Part shown: piece by piece, positions 9,792 to 18,382 of the stretch
How positions within the stretch are numbered: the first letter of the stretch is position 1
Layout of the letters: every line of letters starts with the position of its first letter
From: Promethearchaeota archaeon
GTDB lineage: Archaea > Asgardarchaeota > Lokiarchaeia > Sigyniarchaeales > SOKP01
Reading direction: 5' to 3'
Assembly (NCBI GenBank): GCA_030610785.1
Contig: JAUWRB010000004.1
Coordinates: 1-32,575 of the forward strand
Length of the DNA stretch: 32,575 nt
Translations under genes and position numbers: made by a program
Notes under the pieces: generated by a model
The model's input: the letters and a program-made list of their open reading frames with translations, nothing else
Database searches by the model: none
Told to the model about the DNA's origin: nothing

Positions 9792-11003
9792 ATGGAAAAA
9801 GATGTAATGAAAGATATAATGAATGATGTAAAAAAATATCAAAAAGCTGAAAAATTGAAAAAATGGCGCGATGAGGTTGAACCAATACCTTGGTATTTCG
9901 ATGGATTGGAAAATCTTTGCGATAGAATCCATCCCGGAAAACTTTTTCTACAAGTATCGGATGTGAAACAACTTTCTTTGGACACAAAACTGTTCCGATT
10001 CATTTCTGCAAAGCCTAAAAAATTATTGGCACCATTCCGCTCAGGACAATACATCGGTCTCACGGTTGAAATTAACAACATAAAAACATCTCGCCCTTAC
10101 TCGCTCGCATCGTCTCCTAATCAGCTTGCGTATTATGAATTGGGTATAAAAAAGAAAGAAGGTGGCTTCGTAAGTCCCTATTTGTTTGAAAATTTAAAAG
10201 TCGGTGACATTTTAGAATCTACTGAACCCATGGGAAATTTTTATCATAACCCCATTTTTCACGGGAATGATTTAGTTTTCATAGCAGGTGGAAGCGGTAT
10301 TACTCCCTTCGTTTCAATACTAAGGGACATTTCTGAGCGAGTTTTACCTTTAAATGTCTGGCTATTTTTTGGTTGTTTAACAGAAAAAGATATTTTATTT
10401 CGAGATGAATTAGATGAAATTCAGGAGCGACGCCCTAACATCAAAATTAAATATATTCTTTCGGAACCCAAACCAGAATGGACTGGAGCCCGTGGTTTTA
10501 TCTCAAAAGAGGAGATTTTAAATAAAATTGGCTCGATCAAAGGTAAGTTCTTTTATATTGTTGGAAATCGAGCAATGTATCAATTCATACAAGCAGAATT
10601 ACAGGCATTGGAAATTTCAAGACATAGAATTATTTACGAGGCATATGGTGTACCTGACGATGTTACCAAAATTATGGGATGGCCTGAGGAGATTGACGCG
10701 TCTAAAAAAATTCATATTACTGTTGATTTAATTCGAAAAGGCAAAAAAGAAACAGCAATCATCGAGGCGTCGTGTGTTGAACCACTTTTGAATAGTCTCG
10801 AACGAGCAAGGATACTGGGATATCAACTCGATAATGGCTGTCGTTCGGGTGAATGCGCTCTTTGCAGAACTAAAATGCGATCAGGCAAGATCTTTGTCCC
10901 TCCAGAAGTAATAATTCGAGAAAGCGATCAAGAATTTGGTTTTATACACCCGTGCGTATCTTACCCAATTTCTGATGTACATATTGATTTATCTTTAACT
11001 TAA
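9792..11003 (+). CDS. Ferredoxin-NAD(P) reductase-type oxidoreductase with C-terminal plant-type [2Fe-2S] domain
   Basis: 403 aa; SRPYSLASSP, FIAGGSGITPFVSILRD, C-terminal CRSGECALCRTK...HPCVSYP. Confidence 0.92.
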   Translation: MEKDVMKDIMNDVKKYQKAEKLKKWRDEVEPIPWYFDGLENLCDRIHPGKLFLQVSDVKQLSLDTKLFRFISAKPKKLLAPFRSGQYIGLTVEINNIKTSRPYSLASSPNQLAYYELGIKKKEGGFVSPYLFENLKVGDILESTEPMGNFYHNPIFHGNDLVFIAGGSGITPFVSILRDISERVLPLNVWLFFGCLTEKDILFRDELDEIQERRPNIKIKYILSEPKPEWTGARGFISKEEILNKIGSIKGKFFYIVGNRAMYQFIQAELQALEISRHRIIYEAYGVPDDVTKIMGWPEEIDASKKIHITVDLIRKGKKETAIIEASCVEPLLNSLERARILGYQLDNGCRSGECALCRTKMRSGKIFVPPEVIIRESDQEFGFIHPCVSYPISDVHIDLSLT

Positions 11004-11135
11004 TTTTTTTTTTAACTCTTTTTTTGAGAGAATTTTAAATTTAATAAGAAAAACGAAATACTTAAACTAATTTTTCCTGGCAAAGATTTCTTTTTTAAAA
11101 TAAGATAAACGAAAAAAACAGCTTAAATATTAACA

Positions 11136-12233
11136 TTAATTACTTGTCACGATTGGAGCTGGTATGAAAACCCTCCTTAGTCCTGTTCTTTCAAATTTAA
11201 TGGCATTTTGAGGACAAAGATGAGCACAAACGCCACATCCGATACATTTTTGTTCGTTTATAACTGCTATATCACTAATTAAATCAATAATCTCTAAGGG
11301 ACATGCTTCAACGCAAGTTCCGCAGCCTACGCATTCATCCTCGTTCACTTTCGATATATAGGATGTAATAGTTGAAATCGGTGATGCTCCTCTATAATAA
11401 TTTCCGAAATTTCCACAACAACATTTGCAGCAATTACAAATAGCTATTTCCTCCAATTCTGGATTTCCACGCACGTGAAACGCTTTATGAACAAGCCCTA
11501 AATCTTCAGCTTCTTTTAAAATCCTTAATGCCTCTTCTTTTGAAATTTGCTTGGCGAAATCATGTTCTATAATATATTGAGCAGTTCTACCAAAACTCAA
11601 GCAATTTTGTCTTGGAGCATTAATTTTACAAGGATCACCGAGAAGATCTTTTTTATGTCGACAATAACAATAAGAAACACCAATAATATCAAATTTTTCA
11701 ACTATTTTTTTTATTTCTTCTTGTGGAAGCACGATCTCTTCTTGTACCTCAATTTCTTCTTCAACAGGAACAACTCTATCAATTGCAGGAGCGTTTTTAT
11801 AAGCAGCCATTACTATATCGTAATTTTTTTGAGTAACATGGCTCATATCGTTAAATAATTTTTCCCACAATTCTGCTAATTTTTTCTGTTTCGCACCTCT
11901 CTCCCCGCGCATTAGCGTCATTTCTAATAAGCCCGGCAAAAAAGGCACCAAGCGATATATTAAAATGCCAGTACTCCTACTTGGAATTGCTGTTATTAAT
12001 CCGATGTGCATTAACTCGTTCAGTATTTTATTTAACGATTCCTCGTCAAAATCTGATTTTCCCTTGATCTGTTCTAAAGTAAGAGAGGATTTTGAAAAAA
12101 TTTGAAGGAATTTCAAGTGTTTTTCTGTAATTAAAGTTTTTAATATTTCAATAAGTGTGGCGTTAATTGGTACCGGTATTCCTCCGGCTTTTATAATCTT
12201 CCTTGCAACTTTATACCATTGTTTTTCAGACAT
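11136..12233 (-). CDS. wHTH-like N-terminus plus Cys-rich domain plus C-terminal 2x[4Fe-4S] ferredoxin protein
   Basis: 365 aa; LEQIKGKSDFDEESLNKILNELMHIGLI helix-turn-helix-like, SYCYCRHKKDLLGDPC, CNCCKCCCGN, CVGCGTCVEACP and CIGCGVCAHLCP. Confidence 0.85.
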   Translation of the reverse strand: MSEKQWYKVARKIIKAGGIPVPINATLIEILKTLITEKHLKFLQIFSKSSLTLEQIKGKSDFDEESLNKILNELMHIGLITAIPSRSTGILIYRLVPFLPGLLEMTLMRGERGAKQKKLAELWEKLFNDMSHVTQKNYDIVMAAYKNAPAIDRVVPVEEEIEVQEEIVLPQEEIKKIVEKFDIIGVSYCYCRHKKDLLGDPCKINAPRQNCLSFGRTAQYIIEHDFAKQISKEEALRILKEAEDLGLVHKAFHVRGNPELEEIAICNCCKCCCGNFGNYYRGASPISTITSYISKVNEDECVGCGTCVEACPLEIIDLISDIAVINEQKCIGCGVCAHLCPQNAIKFERTGLRRVFIPAPIVTSN

Positions 12234-12439
12234 TTTTTTAGTTATTATTTATCTATATTGTTTCAACTGTTGGTTAAAAAGTTATAAAGAATTATAAATT
12301 TTTATAAAAATCCAAAAAATCAGACCACTCCTTGAGTTTAAATAGGTTTTTGAGAAGTTAATCTTAAGATAAGAATTATTTAAACTGGTGATAATTAAAA
12401 AGGCAATGTAAAAACAATTAGAAATGCTCATTAGACTGA

Positions 12440-12780
12440 TTAATCCATTTACGCTCACTTGATTTGCATCATGGGCACTAATTTACTCAAGTGATTACTT
12501 GAAAAGATTGCAAATTCATGTATGTTGTTCCAGCTCCTTGCAAGCGGTTGTTCTCATGAGTCGGGGATTCTGAGCCCCGTTCAAAACAGGGCAGTCCCAA
12601 CGGCGAGGAGAGGTGAATGCGCGATTGATTCAAGTACTGCGGGATAACTTCCTTCAAGACTTCGGAGATGTGCGAAAAGATACGATCGATGAGGAATGTG
12701 TTGAACCCGGCGATGGGCGCACAGCTGGATAACCTTAGGGCTGGTCTTTCTGCTCCAAGAAAAATTGATGACTAGAATAA
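12440..12780. other. GC-enriched intergenic element with multiple hairpins; candidate structured ncRNA or decayed gene
   Basis: Stems: atttgca 12462-12468/tgcaaat 12509-12515; tcaagt-gatt-acttga 12487-12502; gcggttg 12544-12550/caacggc 12598-12604 (one mismatch); cgggg 12562-12566/ccccg 12575-12579; gtgcg 12670-12674/cgcac 12718-12722. Visibly more G+C than flanks. Confidence 0.4.
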
Positions 12781-12942
12781 AAATTGTGAATTTTATAGAA
12801 ATTTATAAATTTTTATAAATAGTAATAAGGTTGTCAATCATCTTGAATTATGAATTTAAATGAACTTTAAAGCGATTCATATTTATTATACATATATGGG
12901 GAAAAGTTTCCCATTGTAATTATTAGTTAAAGTGGATATAAA

Positions 12943-14283
12943 ATGGAATATAACTATTTCGATGAGAAGCGTGAAAAAACTCCTTGGGCTGATTTAGAAA
13001 CAAAATTTATCAAGAACGGAAAAATTATTCTTCAAAATTTGTATAATAATGTTCATGCTTTAAAAAAAAGGTATCAAGAAGCGGGAATTACGCCGGACGA
13101 TATCAAATCTGTGGAAGACTTTAAAAAAGTTCCATTCATGAATAAGAGCGATTTTTTAGACAGCTTCCCAAATAAATTAGTATGTGTTCCCATGGATCAG
13201 ATTGTTCGCATGCACGCAACAAGCGGGACTTCAGGACATCGACCTACTTGTGGATATTATACTCAAAATGATTTAGATAATTGGAGTTATTTATGTGCTC
13301 GGAACTTAGGTGCCATTGGCATGACAAAGAAAGATGTTTTTCAAAATACAACGTCTGCGGGGTTATTTACAGGTGGTTTTGGCTATGCTCAAGGATGTAC
13401 TTTAGTAGGGGCAATGTTAATTCCATTCGGCCCAGGAAAAACCGCAAGGCAGCTTGAATTTTTTCAGACGTTTAAAGTTACCGCGTTTCATGCGATTCCT
13501 TCTTTTGGATTAAGAATTGCAGAAGTAATGGAAGAAGAAGGAATTAAGAAAGAAGATTTATTTCTTAAATACGCTATTGTCGGCGCTGAGGGATGGGCAG
13601 AATCAACACGAAAGACTATTGAAGGCCGTTTAGGGGTAAAAGCTTACGACAATTATGGCTTAACAGAGGCATGCGGTCCTGGAGTTTCTGTAGAATGCCA
13701 GGAACAAAACGGTTTACATTTATGGACCGATTTTTTTTATCCTGAAATAATAGATCCAAAAACAGGAGAAGTCTTAGGAGAAGGAGAAACTGGCGAATTA
13801 GTTTTAACAAGTCTTTGGAAGGAAGCTTTACCAATTTTTAGATACCGAACTGGAGATATAACATCATTAAGAAAAAGCGAGTGTCCTTGTGGAAGAACGG
13901 GTTATATTATGGAGCGTATTAAAGGACGGAAGGACGATATGCACGTGTTAAAAGGTGTAAATATTTATCCCAGCATGCTTGAAGAAGAAATTTTTAATTT
14001 ATCAAACTATTTTACTGACGTGTATTTAATTGTATATCACACGATAGGTGTTTACGATGAAGTAACGATTAATGTTGAAGTTAAACCAGGAGTAGATAAG
14101 GTTAAAGCAAAAGCAGAATTAGAAAAGAATTTACTTGAGGCCACGATGATTAGAATAAATGTTACAGTATTCGATCCTAATACTCTTCCTCGTCAAGAAG
14201 GAAAAGCTATTCGCACTAAAGACATTCGAGATCGTCCAGATGGATATAAAGGATGGTTAAAAATGATGAACCACGAAAAATGA
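12943..14283 (+). CDS. Phenylacetate-CoA ligase-like (PaaK family) AMP-forming ligase
   Basis: 446 aa; HATSGTSGHRPTCGYYT, YDNYGLTEACGPG, YRTGDIT, CPCGRTGYIMERIKGRKDDMHVLKGVNIYPS, LPRQEGKAIR. Confidence 0.9.
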   Translation: MEYNYFDEKREKTPWADLETKFIKNGKIILQNLYNNVHALKKRYQEAGITPDDIKSVEDFKKVPFMNKSDFLDSFPNKLVCVPMDQIVRMHATSGTSGHRPTCGYYTQNDLDNWSYLCARNLGAIGMTKKDVFQNTTSAGLFTGGFGYAQGCTLVGAMLIPFGPGKTARQLEFFQTFKVTAFHAIPSFGLRIAEVMEEEGIKKEDLFLKYAIVGAEGWAESTRKTIEGRLGVKAYDNYGLTEACGPGVSVECQEQNGLHLWTDFFYPEIIDPKTGEVLGEGETGELVLTSLWKEALPIFRYRTGDITSLRKSECPCGRTGYIMERIKGRKDDMHVLKGVNIYPSMLEEEIFNLSNYFTDVYLIVYHTIGVYDEVTINVEVKPGVDKVKAKAELEKNLLEATMIRINVTVFDPNTLPRQEGKAIRTKDIRDRPDGYKGWLKMMNHEK

Positions 14284-14315
14284 GGATTATTTCTTATCTT
14301 AAAAAAAAAAAAAAA

Positions 14316-14765
14316 TTATAAATACATGTCATCTTTACCATGTTTACCATGTTTATCCTTTTTTTCTATCTCTTCTTTTTCTTTATAAAATTCTTTTAAT
14401 AATGTTGAACCAGTCTCGTCTCGTTTCAAAACTATCTGAGTCAACATGTTTTGTTTTCTTTGAACCTCAAGTAACGCATTTGCGATGTGATTTATCAGCT
14501 GAAATTGAAGATCACACATGTGTACCCTCTCTTCATCGCTGCATTCATCACAATGATCTGCACAAGCCCTCCAATCTTCAAAAAACAATTCAATGTTAAT
14601 ATCATCAACAGTTAAATAATTCTTTTCGCATTCCGCACAATTTTTATCCGCTTTTATTTGAAGGGCTTCTATTTTTTTCTTTAAAATCTCAACGAAATTC
14701 CATTTATCTTTTTCAAGTAATTCTTTAAATTCTTTTTCGGATAAATAATCAATATCTTCTGCCAT
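14316..14765 (-). CDS. Hypothetical Cys-rich small protein
   Basis: 149 aa; CAECEKNY...CADHCDECSDEERVHMC, C-terminal KKDKHGKHGKDD. Confidence 0.65.
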   Translation of the reverse strand: MAEDIDYLSEKEFKELLEKDKWNFVEILKKKIEALQIKADKNCAECEKNYLTVDDINIELFFEDWRACADHCDECSDEERVHMCDLQFQLINHIANALLEVQRKQNMLTQIVLKRDETGSTLLKEFYKEKEEIEKKDKHGKHGKDDMYL

Positions 14766-14953
14766 TATTAATCAATCAAAAATTAAAAATTTATCATGTG
14801 TAATTTGATAACATGAATATTAATGTAATTTAAATAAAAATTCATGAATATAAATAAATTTAAAACTTTTTTAAAAAAAATATGATTGAATAATAAAGAA
14901 ATAAGATAAGAAAAAAAAAATTTTAATTTTTAATTATTTGCCTATTAATGTTA

Positions 14954-16600
14954 TTACTTCTTTGGCTCTGTTGATACTAGATCTTTCCGTCTCATTACTG
15001 AAAAGATTTCTTTTAGGAATTCGTCTGATGGTTTAGAATCTTTTGTCAATAAAGAAATCAGTGGAAACGCGATAATGGCAACAATTTGACTTACAATAAA
15101 CTCATGGATTGAACCAATTGTTATCGTCATTAAATCTGTAGATGATAATACAATGGCAGAAATTGGCGCCATGATGTCTGCATATGCGGCGGAGGCTCCA
15201 ACCATTGCCCAAAGCGAGGCACCTCTGAATAATATTTTCCACGAGATTGCTACTATAAAAGAAGCAAGTCCGCTATATATTGCTGCCTTTGCAGTACCAC
15301 CTTTCCAAAATAATCCGAAAACATATGGTACCAAAATTACTGCTGCCATGGCTGACCAAGCAAACATGCAAAGTGCCAAAACGGCATCTGGCTTAAGAAT
15401 CGCGAGAATGACGGCCACTACAACTATTACTGTCGTTGTTAATTTTGTGACTTTTAATGTTTTATCGTCAGAACATCCTGTTTTTTTTTGATACACATCA
15501 ATAGAAAAGCTACTCGCCGCAATCATGATGACTTTTTCGCCTGTTGTTAACGAAGCTGCTGTAACGGCCGCTAAAAACAAACCCGCAAGTATAGGGGGTA
15601 ATACTGCTATCATTAACATTGGAACGCTATTTGCTGCATTTACAGTTCCATCAGCTATCATGCTAGGATTTGTCATAGTATAATAGACTCTTGAAATTGC
15701 TCCGCTAAACCAGGCAAAGATGGCGACACCAAAAGCCCAAACACACGAAATTACTAATCCCCATCGAATAGATTTTTGTTTTTCTGCCGTATAAAATCGA
15801 GCTATGAGCTGCGGCATGCCCCATACGCCAAAACTCGTCACTAAAATATAACCAATTAGTCCCATGCCTCCTACTCCCGGAAAGGTTCTTAACCCTCCAT
15901 CCGGCATTCCAGCACTAGCCTCTATACCTGCTAAACCATTAAGAAGCCCCTCGAATCCTCCAACAGCCATTATACCTGCAAAAAATATAACTATAACCCC
16001 TAATAACATTATCAAACTTTCTGCAGCATCAGTATAAATTGCACCATGGCTTCCTCCTACATTAAGGTAAATGATCGTAATTATTCCGCATAGAACTACT
16101 GCAATAATATATGCGTATGGATCATTAGGCATGATTACGGACAATAATATGCTTAATCCCATGTAGATGGAGACCAGATAAATGGTTTCAAAAAATAGAA
16201 TTATTACCGAAGTGAATGTTTGCACTTTTGGTTCGTTATACCTTTTGGAAAGAAATTGCGGAACTGTCATTGATTCGAAATGTTTTCCTAATTCTTTTGT
16301 CCTATTACCGAAGAGTACAAAGACAATGAAAACTCCAACCAAAACATCAATGGAGGCTATCCAGACTACGCCTATCCCCCAAAGCCAAGATTGGAGTCCA
16401 CCACCTACAATCATTACAGCAGAAAAGTAGGTCACTCCGAAAGATAACCCTAACAAGAGGGGGCCTATTTTTCTCCCTGCTACCATGTAGTCTTCTAAAG
16501 TTTTTGTCTTTTTTTTTGAATAAAATCCAGCTACCGCCAAAAACAAAAGATATACAATAAATACTACCCAATAGATGATTGTTGATCCTATATCCGCCAT
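14954..16600 (-). CDS. Sodium:solute symporter (SSS family)
   Basis: 548 aa, multi-TM; GFYSKKKTKTLEDYMVAGRKIGPLLLGLSFGVTYFSAVMIVGG. Confidence 0.93.
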   Translation of the reverse strand: MADIGSTIIYWVVFIVYLLFLAVAGFYSKKKTKTLEDYMVAGRKIGPLLLGLSFGVTYFSAVMIVGGGLQSWLWGIGVVWIASIDVLVGVFIVFVLFGNRTKELGKHFESMTVPQFLSKRYNEPKVQTFTSVIILFFETIYLVSIYMGLSILLSVIMPNDPYAYIIAVVLCGIITIIYLNVGGSHGAIYTDAAESLIMLLGVIVIFFAGIMAVGGFEGLLNGLAGIEASAGMPDGGLRTFPGVGGMGLIGYILVTSFGVWGMPQLIARFYTAEKQKSIRWGLVISCVWAFGVAIFAWFSGAISRVYYTMTNPSMIADGTVNAANSVPMLMIAVLPPILAGLFLAAVTAASLTTGEKVIMIAASSFSIDVYQKKTGCSDDKTLKVTKLTTTVIVVVAVILAILKPDAVLALCMFAWSAMAAVILVPYVFGLFWKGGTAKAAIYSGLASFIVAISWKILFRGASLWAMVGASAAYADIMAPISAIVLSSTDLMTITIGSIHEFIVSQIVAIIAFPLISLLTKDSKPSDEFLKEIFSVMRRKDLVSTEPKK

Positions 16601-16601
16601 T

Positions 16602-16700
16602 TTAGGACTCCTCCTTCCTTAATTTCCAATAAGTGAAAACAAAGGACGCTATAACAGTTATAATTCCAATCCAAATTCCTAAACTAATCGTCCAGTCCAT
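16602..16700 (-). CDS. 32-aa single-TM microprotein upstream of SSS symporter (putative small accessory subunit)
   Basis: Hand translation MDWTISLGIWIGIITVIASFVFTYWKLRKEES*; stop overlaps the aaggagg-containing leader of the symporter start; absent from the ORF track because of length. Confidence 0.7.
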   Translation of the reverse strand: MDWTISLGIWIGIITVIASFVFTYWKLRKEES

Positions 16701-17063
16701 TTTTTTTCAATTTTTTTTAATTTTTTTTTTAAAATGGGAAATATTTCCCACTCATTTTTTAAATTTAATGAAATAATTTATATTTAAAATTATAAAAACC
16801 TTTTTGTTTTTTAGGGTTAAACGGTGTTTCAAATTTCAATTATTGATTATAAATTAATAAAAAACCATATTTTTTTAATTCTTAAGAAACGAAAGGACTT
16901 TTTTAATTTTAATTTACACCCGAATTATTTTATATAATTAATGATTCATTCCTATCATGGGTTAGTGAAAATATCCCTTAAAAATGAAAAAATTTTAATA
17001 GTGAAATATGTTAATTTTTTTCATAAATCGTTAAAAGAAAAATTCATTAAGAGATGCTTAAAA

Positions 17064-18371
17064 ATGACAATTTATTGGAATGAAAAAGCTGAATGCATGC
17101 CTCAAGAAGAGTTAAAAAAATTACAAGGGGAGAAATTAAAAAAATTTGCCCATTATGTCTATAATAATGTTGATTTTTATCACAAAAAGTTTGACGAACT
17201 TAGAATTAAACCCGAAGATATAAAAAGCGTTAACGATATAACAAAACTTCCTCTTACTTATAAAACCGATTTAAGAGACAATTATCCGTTTAATTTAAAC
17301 GCTGTTCCCATGGGAGAAATAATCAGAATTCACGCTTCGTCAGGCACGACTGGTAAACCTACGGTTGTATCATACACTCGAAAGGACATCAGTGACTGGA
17401 CCGAGATCATGGCAAGAACCGTAATGGCTTCCGGAATAACTCATGAGGATGTTGTTCAAAATGCGTATGGTTATGGTTTATTTACTGGTGGACTTGGTTT
17501 TCATTATGGTGCTGAAAAAGTTGGTTGTTCTGTAATTCCTATTTCGGGAGGTAACACTCAACGACAATTAATGATAATGCAAGATTTTAAATCGACTGTT
17601 CTAACATGTACTCCTAGTTATGCGTTATATATTGCAGAATATGCCAAGAAAGAGGGTATTGATGTTTCAAAATTAGCTCTTAAAAAAGCAATCTGCGGGG
17701 CAGAGCCATGGAGTGATAATTTGAGGAAAACTATTGAAGCGGAATTAGAGATCGATGCGTACGATATTTATGGTCTAAGTGAGATTTATGGACCAGGAGT
17801 ATCTATAGAGTGTGAAGAAAAAAACGGAATGCATGTATGGGAGGACTTTTTTATTGTTGAAGTGTTAGATAGAAAGACTCATGAGCCTGTTGAGCCCGGA
17901 GAAGAGGGAGTTCTCGCCTTTACGACTCTAGAAAAAACAGGCATGCCTTTATTACGTTATATCACTTATGATATAGCAACAATCAACAAAGAAAAATGTT
18001 CCTGCGGGAGAACTTGTTGCCGAATGAGCAAGGTAACTGGTCGAGCTGACGACATGTTAATAGTTAGAGGTATTAACGTGTTTCCTTCCCAGGTAGAAGC
18101 GGCCTTAATGACCATACCTGGTGTAGCCGGTTATTATCAAATTATAATAGATCGAGATATAATAGATTCTCTCTCAGTTCAAGTTGAATTGACTGCTGAC
18201 ACATTTTCAGACGAGATGAAAGTACTGGAGAACTTCAAAAGAGATATTGAATTAAAACTATATAACATTCTTCAAGTAAGAGCGAGCGTAGAATTAGTTG
18301 CTCCAGGAACTCTTCCGCGAACTGAGGGAAAAGCCAAGCATGTTATTGATAAAAGAACCAAAAATATATAG
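17064..18371 (+). CDS. Phenylacetate-CoA ligase-like (PaaK family)
   Basis: ORF opens at 16941; family N-terminus MTIYWNEKAECMP at 17064; HASSGTTGKPTVVSYT, YDIYGLSEIYGPG, CSCGRTCCRMSKVTGRADDMLIVRGINVFPSQ, LPRTEGKAKH. Confidence 0.92.
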   Translation: MTIYWNEKAECMPQEELKKLQGEKLKKFAHYVYNNVDFYHKKFDELRIKPEDIKSVNDITKLPLTYKTDLRDNYPFNLNAVPMGEIIRIHASSGTTGKPTVVSYTRKDISDWTEIMARTVMASGITHEDVVQNAYGYGLFTGGLGFHYGAEKVGCSVIPISGGNTQRQLMIMQDFKSTVLTCTPSYALYIAEYAKKEGIDVSKLALKKAICGAEPWSDNLRKTIEAELEIDAYDIYGLSEIYGPGVSIECEEKNGMHVWEDFFIVEVLDRKTHEPVEPGEEGVLAFTTLEKTGMPLLRYITYDIATINKEKCSCGRTCCRMSKVTGRADDMLIVRGINVFPSQVEAALMTIPGVAGYYQIIIDRDIIDSLSVQVELTADTFSDEMKVLENFKRDIELKLYNILQVRASVELVAPGTLPRTEGKAKHVIDKRTKNI

Positions 18372-18382
18372 GAGGTTAAAAA

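Noticed and set aside
12540-12740. Resemblance to TPP or fluoride riboswitch, group II intron domain V, RNase P or SRP RNA
   Set aside because: Only short word matches (e.g. gagtcgggg, ggcgatggg, gtgcg); the conserved cores I know for these RNAs are not present in proper order
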